Below, piece after piece: positions 38,562-52,802 of a stretch of DNA of 64,000 nt. Where the stretch lies: NCBI GenBank assembly GCA_037893225.1, contig JAZGUH010000401.1:496001-560000 (forward strand), written 5' to 3'. The notes under the pieces were generated by a model that was given only the letters and a program-made list of their open reading frames with translations, was not told the origin of the DNA and ran no database searches. Within the stretch, counting starts at the first letter, position 1. Each line of letters begins with the position of its first letter. The position numbers and the translations under genes are program-made. Source of the DNA: Hippasteria phrygiana (Eukaryota; Echinodermata; Asteroidea; Valvatida; Goniasteridae).

Positions 38562-38610
38562 AAAAGAAGAAGAAGAAGAAGAAGAAGAAGAAGAAGAAAA
38601 AAAAAAAAAA
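38562..38610 (+). repeat. (GAA)n plus poly-A tract
   Basis: About 12 GAA repeats and a run of A leading into TCAGAACAAAAACAAAGCC. Confidence 0.95.
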
Positions 38611-38626
38611 TCAGAACAAAAACAAA

Positions 38627-38711
38627 GCCTTTTCCGAAGGATTTCGGAAAAGCCAAAAAAAAAAAAATCAGAACAAAAACAAAGCCTTTTCCGAAGGATT
38701 TCGGAAAAGCC
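38627..38711. repeat. Two palindromes separated by an A-tract
   Basis: 38,627-38,654 and 38,684-38,711. Both have stem CTTTTCCGAA/TTCGGAAAAG and loop GGAT, followed by poly-A or A6-CTAGAGG. Confidence 0.9.
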
Positions 38712-39332
38712 AAAAAACTAGAGGTCTATGTTTTTAAGAACATAGGGCTTTTCCATATGTTTTTATGATGTCACTTCGAATTTTGTAAACTAGTGACAAA
38801 TCTACCTAACCACCAAGTTTCGTGACGATTAGACATGGTCTATCCATATGTCTTTCAAGAAATCATGCCTTTAATGACGTCATTATGACTTCAGTAATTT
38901 TTCGCATTTATATAAAAGAATGTACGAGCTAACAAAGCTATTACAAAAGGAATTTTGAATTGAACATGTTCTGTTAATGAGATGTGGTTTTAAGAATCTT
39001 TAACGTTAAAATTTTGAAATTACCATAAAAATCAGATGATGACGTCATTATGACGTCACCTCAATTTTGATTTATAACATGTACTTGTTTAGCCAACATA
39101 CCAGGTTTGAATGCAATTGGACTTACGGTTCTCTTGATATGGGCCCTTGAAAAATGAGCCTTTAAGATGACATCACGTAACACATAATGACGTCATCGTG
39201 ACATCACTCTTCGGCACACAATTTCAGATTAGGGTCTATGTTTGGGTTAAGTTTGCTTAAGATCTGATGTTGTTTAGTGACCAAAGTGCCGCAGACAAAA
39301 TTCGTGTTTAAGAAGAAACCAAAATAGTGGGT

Positions 39333-39729
39333 ATTGTGTAGTTTAGGATTTCTGTATTAATTGTGTTCATGTTAGCTTCTGGAGTATTTGATTATTCCAA
39401 AAGCCATTTTTTGTTACTAAAGTAGACTTCTCTGAATCCCAATGACACGTGCTTTTGTGATTTGGAAAGGTTTTTTAAGGCGGAAAATACGATTTTCTTA
39501 CGTTGTGTCACGTTTTGGCTCGGTCAACTACTCTCCCACCAGCTATATATCCGTGTAAAGCTGGGTATTGCGCAATCACGTATTTTGTTACCTCTTAGCT
39601 AACGATTTCACTCCAAAAAAAACCTGCAGATGTTCTTCGACGTGGCCCTTTGTTCTGAATGTGGCAAAACGAACAATTTTCAAGTAGATTGTGTTCATGC
39701 CTGGGCGAAAGTGTACTAAACTACACAAT
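39333..39729. mobile_element. 397-bp inverted-repeat element, copy 8
   Basis: Private variants: AAAGCCATTTTTTG near 39,400 and an A8-C2 run near 39,614. Ends intact. Confidence 0.5.
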
Positions 39730-42721
39730 CGCGCGAACAGAACAAAAACAAAGGCTTTCCTGCTGTAGCGGAAACGCCAAAAAATGTGCGTCTGTTGTAA
39801 ACATACGCATGGCTTTTCCTTTTTTTCTTTTTTATTTAACATAAAGTATCAGAAGGTCTATGTCTTTGCTAAGTTTAAGATCTGAGATTATTTTATGATT
39901 AACATTTCGTACTCCGAACTTGACCTTTAAGTTCATGTTACATGCCACACGAAGACGTCATTATGACGTCACTCTTCGCGGCACGACTTTGCATCAGGGT
40001 CTATACCTATGCTAACTCTGACTAAGATTCGATGTTGTTTGATGACAAAAGTGCCGATCAGAAAATCTATGCACAAAGTCTATGGGATTTGGGATAGAAC
40101 TAAAATAAGAAGCAGAAAAAAAATAGATATAGGGCCTTCAAAAATGCAAATTTAAGATGACGTCACGTGACATGTGATGACGTCATCATGACGTCATGAT
40201 TCGGCACCCATCTCGAGTAGATAGTCAATGCATATGCCAAGTTTGAAGTTCATGGCATTTGAAGAAGTGCAAAATTTTAAGAGTACAATGAAATTTGAAA
40301 CATTTACAAATTCATAAAAAATCAGTCGATGACGTCATCATGACGTCACTTCGGATTTTGCATGCTAGTGGCACTATCTACCTACCCACCAATTTTTATG
40401 ACGATCGGACGTACCCTTATGTGTGTTTCAGAAATGCACATTGTTGATGACGTCATGATGACGTCACACATTTTTCAAATGTATGTGAAAGAATATAGGA
40501 GCTAACAAAGCTATTACAAAAAGAATTTTGAATTTAGCATGTTCTGTTGGTGAGATATGGCTTTAAGAAACTTTGAAGTTGAAAAACTTTAATATTACTG
40601 TAAAATCGTATGATGACGTCATCATGACGTCACCTTAATTTTCATCTATAACACGAGCTACCATACCAACATACCAGGTTTGAAGGCAATCGGACCTACC
40701 GTTCTCTAGATATAGGCTCTTGAAAAATGCACATTTAAGATGACGTCACATGACACGTGATGACGTCATCATGACGTCACGTTTCGGCTTACATTTTCAG
40801 CTTAGGGTCTATGTTTGTGTTAAGTCTGATTAAGATCCGAGGTTGTTTAGTGACCAAAGTGCCACTTACAAAATTCGTGTACAAAGTCCATGGGATTTGG
40901 GATAGAACTAAAAAATTCACAGAAAATCAGCCGATGACGTCATCATGACGTCACCTCGGATTTTACATGCTATTAGCACTATCTACCTACCCACTAATTT
41001 TTATGACGATCGGACGTACCCTTATGTGTGTTTCAGAAATGCACATTTTTGATGACGTCATGATGACGTCACACATTTTTCAAATGTATGTGAAAGAATA
41101 TAGGAGCTAACAAAGCTATTACAAAAAGAATTTTGAATTTAGCATGTTCTGTTGGTGAGATATGGCTTTAAGAAACTTTGAAGTTCAAAAACTTTAATAT
41201 TACTGTAAAATCGTATGATGACGTGATCATGACGTCACCTTAATTTTCATCTATAACACGAGCTACCATACCAACATACCAGGTTTGAAGGCAATCGGAC
41301 CTACCGTTCTCTAGATATAGGCCCTAGAAAAATGCACATTTAAGATGACGTCACATGGCACGTGATGACGTCATCATGACGTCACGTTTCGGCTTACATT
41401 TTCAGCTGAGGGTCTATGTTTGTGTTAAGTCTGATTAAGATCCGAGGTTGTTTAGTGACCAAAGTGCCACTTACAAAATTCGTGTACAAAGTCTATGGGA
41501 TTTGGGATAGAACTAAAAAATTCACAGAAAATCAGCCGATGACGTCATCATGACGTCACCTCGGATTTTACATGCTAGTAGCACTATCTACCTACCCACT
41601 AATTTTTATGACGATCGGACGTACCCTTATGTGTGTTTCAGAAATGCACATTTTTGATGACGTCATGATGACGTCACACATTTTTCAAATGTATGTGAAA
41701 GAATATAGGAGCTAACAAAGCTATTACAAAAAGAATTTTGAATTTAGCATGTTCTGTTGGTGAGATATGGCTTTAAGAAACTTTGAAGTTGAAAAACTTT
41801 AATATTACTGTAAAATCGTATGATGACGTCATCATGACGTCACCTTAATTTTCATCTATAACACGAGCTCCCATAACATACCAGGTTTGAAGGCAATCGG
41901 ACCTACCGTTCTCTAGATATAGGCCCTTGAAAAATGCACATTTAAGATGACGTCACATGACACGTGATGACGTCATCATGACGTCACGTTTCGGCTTACA
42001 TTTTCAGCTGAGGGTCTATGTTTGTGTTAAGTCTGATTAAGATCCGAGGTTGTTTAGTGACCAAAGTGCCACTTACAAAATTCGTGTACAAAGTCTATGG
42101 GATTTGGGATAGAACTAAAAAAATCACAGAAAATCAGCCGATGACGTCATCATGACGTCACCTCGGATTTTACATGCTAGTAGCACTATCTACCTACCCA
42201 CTAATTTTTATGACAATCGGACGTACCCTTATGTGTGTTTCAGAAATGCACATTTTTGATGACGTCATGATGACGTCACACATTTTTCAAATGTATGTGA
42301 AAGAATATAGGAGCTAACAAAGCTATTACAAAAAGAATTTTGAATTTAGCATGTTCTGTTGATGAGATATGGCTTTAAGAAACTTTGAATTTCAAAAACT
42401 TAAAAATTACTATAAAATCGTATGATGACGTCATCTTGACGTCACCTCAAATTTCATCTATAACACGAGCTAGCCTACCAACATATCAGGTTTGAAGGAA
42501 ATCGGACCTACCGTTCTCTAGATATGGGCCCTTGAAAAACGCACATTTAAGATGACGTCACGTGACACGTGATGACGTCATCATGACGTCACTCTTCGAC
42601 ATACTATTTCAGCTTAGGGTCTATGTTTGAGGTAAGTTTGGTTAAGATCTGAAGTTTTTTAAGACCTAAAGTGCCGCGGAGAAAATTCGTGTACAAAGTC
42701 TATGGGCTTTTGGTCAGAACT

Positions 42722-42755
42722 AAAAGAAGAAGAAGAAGAAGAAAAAAAAAAAAAA
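42722..42755 (+). repeat. (GAA)n plus poly-A tract
   Basis: About six GAA repeats and an A-run leading into the palindrome pair. Confidence 0.93.
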
Positions 42756-42771
42756 TCAGAACAAAAAAAAA

Positions 42772-42850
42772 GCCTTTTCCGAAGGATTTCGGAAAAGCCA
42801 AAAAATCAGAACAAAAACAAGGCCTTTTCCGACGGAGTGTCGGAAAAGCC
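42772..42850. repeat. Two palindromes with alternative stems
   Basis: 42,772-42,799 has arms ending GAA/TTC (loop GGAT). 42,821-42,850 has arms ending GAC/GTC (loop GGAGT). Side by side they show a paired A-T to C-G change that preserves the stem. Confidence 0.9.
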
Positions 42851-42869
42851 AAAAAAAAAAAAAAAGAAA

Positions 42870-45800
42870 CTAGAGGTCTATGTTTTTAAGAACATAGGGC
42901 TTTTCCATATGTTTTTATGATGTCACTTCGAATTTTGTAAACTAGTGACAAATCTACCTAACCACCAAGTTTCGTGACGATTAGACATGGTCTATCCATA
43001 TGTCTTTCAAGAAATCATGCCTTTAATGACGTCATTATGACTTCAGTAATTTTTCGCATTTATATAAAAGAATGTACGAGCTAACAAAGCTATTACAAAA
43101 GGAATTTTGAATTGAACATGTTCTGTTAATGAGATGTGGTTTTAAGAATCTTTAACGTTAAAATTTTGAAATTACCATAAAAATCAGATGATGACGTCAT
43201 TATGACGTCACCTCAATTTTGATTTATAACATGTACTTGTTTAGCCAACATACCAGGTTTGAATGCAATTGGACTTACGGTTCTCTTGATATGGGCCCTT
43301 GAAAAATGAGCCTTTAAGATCACATCACGTAACACATAATGACGTCATCGTGACATCACTCTTCGGCACACAATTTCAGATTAGGGTCTATGTTTGGGTT
43401 AAGTTTGCTTAAGATCTGATGTTGTTTAGTGACCAAAGTGCCGCAGACAAAATTCGTGTTTAAGAAGAAACCAAAATAGTGGGTATTGTGTAGTTTAGGA
43501 TTTCTGTATTAATTGTGTTCATGTTAGCTTCTGGAGTATTTGATTATTCCAAAAGCCTTTTTTTGTTACTAAAGTAGACTTCTCTTAATCCCAATGACAC
43601 GTGCTTTTGTGATTTGGAAAGGTTTTTTAAGGCGGAAAATACGATTTTCTTACGTTGTGTCACGTTTTGGCTCGGTCAACTACTCTCCCACCAGCTATAT
43701 ATCCGTGTAAAGCTGGGTATTGCGCAATCACGTATTTTGTTACCTCTTAGCTAACGATTTCACTCCAAAAAACCCCTGCAGATGTTCTTGGACGTGGCCC
43801 TTTGTTCTGAATGTGGCAAAACGAACAATTTTCAAGTAGATTGTGTTCATGCCTGGGCGAAAGTGTACTAAACTACACAATCGCGCGAACAGAACAAAAA
43901 CAAAGGCTTTCCTGCTGTAGCGGAAACGCCAAAAAATGTGCGTCTGTTGTAAACATACGCATGGCTTTTCCTTTTTTTCTTTTTTATTTAACATAAAGTA
44001 TCAGAAGGTCTATGTCTTTGCTAAGTTTAAGATCTGAGATTATTTTATGATTAACATTTCGTACTCCGAACTTGACCTTTAAGTTCATGTTACATGCCAC
44101 ACGAAGACGTCATTATGACGTCACTCTTCGCGGCACGACTTTGCATCAGGGTCTATACCTATGCTAACTCTGACTAAGATTCGATGTTGTTTGATGACAA
44201 AAGTGCCGATCAGAAAATCTATGCACAAAGTCTATGGGATTTGGGATAGAACTAAAATAAGAAGCAGAAAAAAAATAGATATAGGGCCTTCAAAAATGCA
44301 AATTTAAGATGACGTCACGTGACATGTGATGACGTCATCATGACGTCATGATTCGGCACCCATCTCGAGTAGATAGTCAATGCATATGCCAAGTTTGAAG
44401 TTCATGGCATTTGAAGAAGTGCAAAATTTTAAGAGTACAATGAAATTTGAAACATTTACAAATTCATAAAAAATCAGCCGATGACGTCATCATGACGTCA
44501 CTTCGGATTTTGCATGCTAGTGGCACTATCTACCTACCCACCAATTTTTATGACGATCGGACGTACCCTTATGTGTGTTTCAGAAATGCACATTTTTGAT
44601 GACGTCATGATGACGTCACACATTTTTCAAATGTATGTGAAAGAATATAGGAGCTAACAAAGCTATTACAAAAAGAATTTTGAATTTAGCATGTTCTGTT
44701 GGTGAGATATGGCTTTAAGAAACTTTGAAGTTCAAAAACTTTAATATTACTGTAAAATCGTATGATGACGTCATCATGACGTCACCTTAATTTTCATCTA
44801 TAACACGAGCTACCATACCAACATACCAGGTTTGAAGGCAATCGGACCTACCGTTCTCTAGATATAGGCTCTTGAAAAATGCACATTTAAGATGACGTCA
44901 CATGACACGTGATGACGTCATCATGACGTCACGTTTCGGCTTACATTTTCAGCTTAGGGTCTATGTTTGTGTTAAGTCTGATTAAGATCCGAGGTTGTTT
45001 AGTGACCAAAGTGCCACTTACAAAATTCGTGTACAAAGTCTATGGGATTTGGGATAGAACTAAACAATTCACAGAAAATCAGCCGATGACGTCATCATGA
45101 CGTCACCTCGGATTTTACATGCTATTAGCACTATCTACCTACCCACTAATTTTTATGACGATCGGACGTACCCTTATGTGTGTTTCAGAAATGCACATTT
45201 TTGATGACGTCATGATGACGTCACACATTTTTCAAATGTATGTGAAAGAATATAGGAGCTAACAAAGCTATTACAAAAAGAATTTTGAATTTAGCATGTT
45301 CTGTTGGTGAGATATGGCTTTAAGAAACTTTGAAGTTCAAAAACTTTAATATTACTGTAAAATCGTATGATGACGTCATCATGACGTCACCTTAATTTTC
45401 ATCTATAACACGAGCTACCATACCAACATACCAGGTTTGAAGGCAATCGGACCTACCGTTCTCTAGATATAGGCCCTAGAAAAATGCACATTTAAGATGA
45501 CGTCACATGACACGTGAAGACGTCATCATGACGTCACGTTTCGGCTTACATTTTCAGCTGAGGGTCTATGTTTGTGTTAAGTCTGTTTAAGATCCGAGGT
45601 TGTTTAGTGACCAAAGTGCCACTTACAAAATTCGTGTACAAAGTCTATGGGATTTGGGATAGAACTAAAAAATTCACAGAAAATCAGCCGATGACGTCAT
45701 CATGACGTCACCTCGGATTTTACATGCTATTAGCACTATCTACCTACCCACTAATTTTTATGACGATCGGACGTACCCTTATGTGTGTTTCAGAAATGCA

Positions 45801-46898
45801 CATTTTTGATGACGTCATGATGACGTCACACATTTTTCAAATGTATGTGAAAGAATATAGGAGCTAACAAAGCTATTACAAAAAGAATTTTGAATTTAGC
45901 ATGTTCTGTTGGTGAGATATGGCTTTAAGAAACTTTGAAGTTGAAAAACTTTAATATTACTGTAAAATCGTATGATGACGTCATCATGACGTCACCTTAA
46001 TTTTCATCTATAACACGAGCTCCCATAACATACCAGGTTTGAAGGCAATCGGACCTACCGTTCTCTAGATATAGGCCCTTGAAAAATGCACATTTAAGAT
46101 GACGTCACATGACACGTGATGACGTCATCATGACGTCACGTTTCGGCTTACATTTTCAGCTGAGGGTCTATGTTTGTGTTAAGTCTGATTAAGATCCGAG
46201 GTCGTTTATTGACCAAAGTGCCACTTACAAAATTCGTGTACAAAGTCTATGGGATTTGGGATAGAACTAAAAAATTCACAGAAAATCAGCCGATGACGTC
46301 ATCATGACGTCACCTCGGATTTTACATGCTAGTAGCACTATCTACCTACCCACTAATTTTTATGACGATCGGACGTACCCTTATGTGTGTTTCAGAAATG
46401 CACATTTTTGATGACGTCATGATGACGTCACACATTTTTCAAATGTATGTGAAAGAATATAGGAGCTAACAAAGCTATTACAAAAAGAATTTTGAATTTA
46501 GCATGTTCTGTTGGTGAGATATGGCTTTAAGAAACTTTGAATTTCAAAAACTTAAAAATTACTATAAAATCGTATGATGACGTCATCTTGACGTCACCTC
46601 AAATTTCATCTATAACACGAGCTAGCCTACCAACATATCAGGTTTGAAGGAAATCGGACCTACCGTTCTCTAGATATGGGCCCTTGAAAAACGCACCTTT
46701 AAGATGACGTCACGTGACACGTGATGACGTCATCATGACGTCACTCTTCGACATACTATTCCAGCTTAGGGTCTATGTTTGAGGTAAGTTTGGTTAAGAT
46801 CTGAAGTTTTTTAAGACCTAAAGTGCCGCGGAGAAAATTCGTGTACAAAGTCTATGGGATTTTGGTCAGAACTAAAAGAAGAAGAAGAAGAAGAAAAA
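42870..46898 (+). repeat. Family III higher-order unit 9 (4,029 bp)
   Basis: Four subunit marks (44,503, 45,109, 45,713, 46,314). Private changes include GAGGTCGTTTATTGACC near 46,200. Ends with a short GAA tract (46,875-46,898). Confidence 0.92.
43485..43881. mobile_element. 397-bp inverted-repeat element, copy 9
   Basis: Private variants CTCTTAATCCC and GTTCTTGGACGTGG. The upstream box is changed to AAGATCACATCACG. Ends intact. Confidence 0.5.
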
Positions 46899-48306
46899 CT
46901 AGAGGTCTATGTTTTTAAGAACATAGGGCTTTTCCATATGTTTTTATGATGTCACTTCGAATTTTGTAAACTAGTGACAAATCTACCTAACCACCAAGTT
47001 TCGTGACGATTAGACATGGTCTATCCATATGTCTTTCAAGAAATCATGCCTTTAATGACGTCATTATGACTTCAGTAATTTTTCGCATTTATATAAAAGA
47101 ATGTACGAGCTAACAAAGCTATTACAAAAGGAATTTTGAATTGAACATGTTCTGTTAATGAGATGTGGTTTTAAGAATCTTTAACGTTAAAATTTTGAAA
47201 TTACCATAAAAATCAGATGATGACGTCATTATGACGTCACCTCAATTTTGATTTATAACATGTACTTGTTTAGCCAACATACCAGGTTTGAATGCAATTG
47301 GACTTACGGTTCTCTTGATATGGGCCCTTGAAAAATGAGCCTTTAAGATGACATCACGTAACACATAATGACGTCATCGTGACATCACTCTTCGGCACAC
47401 AATTTCAGATTAGGGTCTATGTTTGGGTTAAGTTTGCTTAAGATCTGATGTTGTTTAGTGACCAAAGTGCCGCAGACAAAATTCGTGTTTAAGAAGAAAC
47501 CAAAATAGTGGGTATTGTGTAGTTTAGGATTTCTGTATTAATTGTGTTCATGTTAGCTTCTGGAGTATTTGATTATTCCAAAAGCCTTTTTTTGTTACTA
47601 AAGTAGACTTCTCTGAATCCCAATGACACGTGCTTTTGTGATTTGGAAAGGTTTTTTAAGGCGGAAAATACGATTTTCTTACGTTGTGTCACGTTTTGGC
47701 TCGGTCAACTACTCTCCCACCAGCTATATATCCGTGTAAAGCTGGGTATTGCGCAATCACGTATTTTGTTACCTCTTAGCTAACGATTTCACTCCAAAAA
47801 ACCCCTGCAGATGTTCTTCGACGTGGCCCTTTGTTCTGAATGTGGCAAAACGAACAATTTTCAAGTAGATTGTGTTCATGCCTGGGCGAAAGTGTACTAA
47901 ACTACACAATCGCGCGAACAGAACAAAAACAAAGGCTTTCCTGCTGTAGCGGAAACGCCAAAAAATGTGCGTCTGTTGTAAACATACGCATGGCTTTTCC
48001 TTTTTTTCTTTTTTATTTATTAACATAAAGTATCAGAAGGTCTATGTCTTTGCTAAGTTTAAGATCTGAGATTATTTTATGATTAACATTTCGTACTCCG
48101 AACTTGACCTTTAAGTTCATGTTACATGCCACACGAAGACGTCATTATGACGTCACTCTTCGCGGCACGACTTTGCATCAGGGTCTATACCTATGCTAAC
48201 TCTGACTAAGATTCGATGTTGTTTGATGACAAAAGTGCCGATCAGAAAATCTATGCACAAAGTCTATGGGATTTGGGATAGAACTAAAATAAGAAGCAGA
48301 AAAAAA
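46899..48306 (+). repeat. Family III unit 10, truncated
   Basis: Head and 397-bp element only. At the internal joint AAGAAGCAGAAAAAA, where other units continue with TAGATATAGGG, this one continues with CTAGACATCTGG of family IV. Confidence 0.9.
47514..47910. mobile_element. 397-bp inverted-repeat element, copy 10
   Basis: Last copy. Second sublineage, followed by a private TTAT insertion (TTTATTTATTAACAT near 48,015). About 400 bp later the array leaves family III. Confidence 0.5.
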
Positions 48307-49800
48307 CTAGACATCTGGTGCAGTGTTTGTGGACAAACACAGGGCTGTTTTGTTTTTTTGTGTCAAATTATGTGATTTAAATGAAATTTCAAAAATGAAA
48401 AAAATCATAGAAAATTAGCCGATGACGTCATCATGACGTCACCATGACGTCACATACATTTTCATCTAACACATGCTGGCATAACTAAATACCACGTTTT
48501 AACTTAATGTGACTTGTACTTTTGTAGATATATGGTTTCCAAAAATGCCCCTTTAAGATGACGTCACGTGACATGTGATGACGTCATCATGACCTAAAAG
48601 TTCGGCGCACATTCTGAGCAGTTGGTGTAAGTATCTGCCTACGACTTGTCTAACGACTTGAAAAAAAGACTAGAGATCAACTCTTTATAGACAGCATGCC
48701 ACATGAAAGCCATGGTTTCTGTCCTTCCCAGAATTCCTTTGTGTTATATTGAATTTGGTCACAATTTGTTAGATGCCTGTTATTTCTTAATACTTGAGTG
48801 AGCCACGATCACGAAATTGTTGAATTAGGTAGAGAAAAATTCAATGTATAAATTTTTAATCGGACCGACCCTTACATGCGTTAAAAAAAAAAATTGATGA
48901 CGTCATTATGACGTCACACAATTTTCGCCTTTTAGGGCATATCTTTGAGACATACCAAAAGCTGTATCAAAAAGAATTTTGAAAATCTCTTGTTTTGTTT
49001 GCGAGATATATTGAAAAGAATGTTACGATTTCAAAATTTCAAAAATTCATAACAAATCACGTGATGACGTCATCATGACGTCACTTTGGATTTTGCATCC
49101 TAATACCAGTATCTACCTACCCACCAATTTTCATGACGATCGGACCTATCCTTATATGTGTTTTAAAAAAGCACATTTTTGATGATGTCATCATGACGTC
49201 ACACATTTTTTTCCTTTTTAGGGCATATGTTTGAGACCTACCAAAGCTATAACAAAAAGAATTTTGAAAATATCTTGTTTTGTTTGCCAGATATATTGAA
49301 AAGAATGTTACGATTTTCAAAATTTCAAAAATTCATAACAAATCACGTGATGACGTCATCATGACGTCACTTTGGATTTTGCATCCTAGTGCCAGTATCT
49401 ACCTACCCACCAATTTTCATGACGAACGGACCTATTCTTATATGTGTTTTAAAAAAGCACATTTTTGATGATGTCATCATGACGTCACACACTTTTTCCT
49501 TTTTAGGGCATATCTTTGAGACCTACCAAAGCTGTAACAAAAAGAATTTTGAAAATATCTTGTTTTGTTCGCTAGATATATTAAAAAGAATTTTACGATT
49601 TTAAAATTTCAAAAATTCATAAAAAATCACGTGATGACGTCATCATGACCAAAAAGTTCGGCACACATTCTGAGCAGTTTGTCTAAGTGTCTGCCAAGTT
49701 TAAAGGCAATCGGGTGCACCAAAGTAGCCAAAGTGCCGGTAAGAAAGAAAACGTGCACAAATGCTATGGGAAAAAGTCTGAAAAGGAAAAAAAAAAAAAA
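48307..49800 (+). repeat. Family IV higher-order unit 1 (1,494 bp)
   Basis: From CTAGACATCTGG and hairpin (i) to the next copy. Contains a triple box near 48,420-48,452 (TGACGTCATCATGACGTCACCATGACGTCA, written here in overlapping parts: the 19-bp core followed by CCATGACGTCA), E-box/CRE composites, and A-type monomers with GATGATGTCATCATGACGTC. Confidence 0.9.
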
Positions 49801-51295
49801 CTAGACATCTGGTGCAGTGTTTGTGGACAAACACAGGGCTGTTTTGTTTTTTTGTGTAAAATTATGTGATTTAAATGAAATTTCTAAAATGAAAAAAATC
49901 ACAGAAAATTAGCCGATGACGTCATCATGACGTCACCATGACGTCACATACATTTTCATCTAACACATGCTGGCATAACTAAATACCACGTTTTAACTTA
50001 ATGTGACTTGTACTTTTGTAGATATATGGTTTCCAAAAATGCCCCTTTAAGATGACGTCACGTGACATGTGATGACGTCATCATGACCTAAAAGTTCGGC
50101 GCACATTCTGAGCAGTTGGTGTAAGTATCTGCCTACGACTTGTCTAACGACTTGAAAAAAAGACTAGAGATCAACTCTTTATAGACAGCATGCCACATGA
50201 AAGCCATGGTTTCTGTCCTTCCCAGAATTCCTTTGTGTTATATTGAATTTGGTCACAATTTTTTAGATGCCTGTTATTTCTTAATACTTGAGTGAGCCAC
50301 GATCACGAAATTGTTGAATTAGGTAGAGAAAAATTCAATGTATAAATTTTTAATTGGACCGACCCTTACATGCGTTAAAAAAAAAAATTGATGACGTCAT
50401 TATGACGTCACACAATTTTCGCCTTTTAGGGCATATCTTTGAGACATACCAAAAGCTGTATCAAAAAGAATTTTGAAAATCTCTTGTTTCGTTTGCGAGA
50501 TATATTTCAAAGAATGTTACGATTTCAAAATTTCAAAAATTCATAACAAATCACGTGATGACGTCATCATGACGTCACTTTGGATTTTGCATCCTAGTAC
50601 CAGTATCTACCTACCCACCAATTTTCATGACGATCGGACCTATCCTTATATGTGTTTTAAAAAAGCACATTTTTGATGATGTCATCATGACGTCACACAT
50701 TTTTTTCCTTTTTAGGGCATATCTTTGAGACCTACCAAAGCTATAACAAAAAGAATTTTGAAAATATCTTGTTTTGTTTGCCAGATATATTTAAAAGAAT
50801 GTTACGATTTTCAAAATTTCAAAAATTCATAACAAATCACGTGATGACGTCATCATGACGTCACTTTGGATTTTGCATCCTAGTGCCAGTATCTACCTAC
50901 CCACCAATTTTCATGACGATCGGACCTATTCTTATATGTGTTTTAAAAAAGCACATTTTTGATGATGTCATCATGACGTCACACACTTTTTTCCTTTTTA
51001 GGGCATATCTTTGAGACCTACCAAAGCTGTAACAAAAAGAATTTTGAAAATATCTTGTTTTGTTCGCTAGATATATTGAAAAGAATTTTACGATTTTAAA
51101 ATTTCAAAAATTCATAAAAAATCACGTGATGACGTCATCATGACCAAAAAGTTCGGCACACATTCTGAGCAGTTTGTCTAAGTGTCTGCCAAGTTTAAAG
51201 GCAATCGGGTGCACCAAAGTAGCCAAAGTGCCGGTAAGAAAGAAAACGTGCACAAATGCTATGGGAAAAAGTCTGAAAAGGAAAAAAAAAAAAAA
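49801..51295 (+). repeat. Family IV higher-order unit 2 (1,495 bp)
   Basis: Very close to unit 3 (for example both have GTTTCGTTTGCGAG where unit 1 has GTTTTGTTTGCGAG), so units 2 and 3 are the most recent pair. Confidence 0.9.
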
Positions 51296-52802
51296 ATAGA
51301 CATCTGGTGCAGTGTTTGTGGACAAACACAGGGCTGTTTTGTTTTTTTGTGTAAAATTATGTGATTTAAATGAAATTTCTAAAATGAAAAAAATCACAGA
51401 AAATTAGCCGATGACGTCATCATGACGTCACCATGACGTCACATACATTTTCATCTAACACATGCTGGCATAACTAAATACCACGTTTTAACTTAATGTG
51501 ACTTGTACTTTTGTAGATATATGGTTTCCAAAAATGCCCCTTTAAGATGACGTCACGTGACATGTGATGACGTCATCATGACCTAAAAGTTCGGCGCACA
51601 TTCTGAGCAGTTGGTGTAAGTATCTGCCTACGACTTGTCTAACGACTTGAAAAAAAGACTAGAGATCAACTCTTTATAGACAGCATGCCACATGAAAGCC
51701 ATGGTTTCTGTCCTTCCCAGAATTCCTTTGTGTTATATTGAATTTGGTCACAATTTTTTAGATGCCTGTTATTTCTTAATACTTGAGTGAGCCACGATCA
51801 CGAAATTGTTGAATTAGGTAGAGAAAAATTCAATGTATAAATTTTTAATTGGACCGACCCTTACATGCGTTAAAAAAAAAAATTGATGACGTCATTATGA
51901 CGTCACACAATTTTCGCCTTTTAGGGCATATCTTTGAGACATACCAAAAGCTGTATCAAAAAGAATTTTGAAAATCTCTTGTTTCGTTTGCGAGATATAT
52001 TTCAAAGAATGTTACGATTTCAAAATTTCAAAAATTCATAACAAATCACGTGATGACGTCATCATGACGTCACTTTGGATTTTGCATCCTAGTACCAGTA
52101 TCTACCTACCCACCAATTTTCATGACGATCGGACCTATCCTTATATGTGTTTTAAAAAAGCACATTTTTGATGATGTCATCATGACGTCACACATTTTTT
52201 TCCTTTTTAGGGCATATCTTTGAGACCTACCAAAGCTATAACAAAAAGAATTTTGAAAATATCTTGTTTTGTTTGCCAGATATATTTAAAAGAATGTTAC
52301 GATTTTCAAAATTTCAAAAATTCATAACAAATCACGTGATGACGTCATCATGACGTCACTTTGGATTTTGCATCCTAGTACCAGTATCTACCTACCCACC
52401 AATTTTCATGACGATCGGACCTATCCTTATATGTGTTTTAAAAAAGCACATTTTTGATGATGTCATCATGACGTCACACATTTTTTTCCTTTTTAGGGCA
52501 TATCTTTGAGACCTACCAAAGCTATAACAAAAAGAATTTTGAAAATATCTTGTTTTGTTCGCTAGATATATTGAAAAGAATTTTACGATTTTAAAATTTC
52601 AAAAATTCATAAAAAATCACGTGATGACGTCATCATGACCAAAAAGTTCGGCACACATTCTGAGCAGTTTGTCTAAGTGTCTGCCAAGTTTAAAGGCAAT
52701 CGGGTGCACCAAAGTAGCCAAAGTGCCGGTAAGAAAGAAAACGTGCACAAATGCTATGGGCAAAAAGTCTGAAAAGGAAAAAAAAAAAAAAAAAAAAAAG
52801 AA
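51296..52802 (+). repeat. Family IV higher-order unit 3 (1,507 bp)
   Basis: Opens with ATAGACATCTGG, the C of CTAGA lost into the A-run. About 12 bp longer than unit 2, mainly through a longer terminal A-run. Ends at AACTAGAGC. Confidence 0.9.

Larger units (their letters stand above)
33854..38717 (+). repeat. Family III higher-order unit 7 (4,864 bp)
   Basis: After the element and the internal TAGATATAGGG joint, the first subunit is cut: at 35,478-35,483 the box CATCATGACG is fused to TTTAGTGACCAAAG, the middle of a D monomer. Five subunit marks follow (35,588, 36,196, 36,797, 37,399, 38,001). A repeated GTCTGAATAAGATCC variant (for GTCTGATTAAG) in several of them indicates local subunit duplication. 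Ends with GAA tract and two palindromes. Confidence 0.92.
38718..42869 (+). repeat. Family III higher-order unit 8 (4,152 bp)
   Basis: Four subunit marks (40,350, 40,955, 41,560, 42,163). Longer than unit 1 because of the palindrome pair at its end. Confidence 0.92.
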
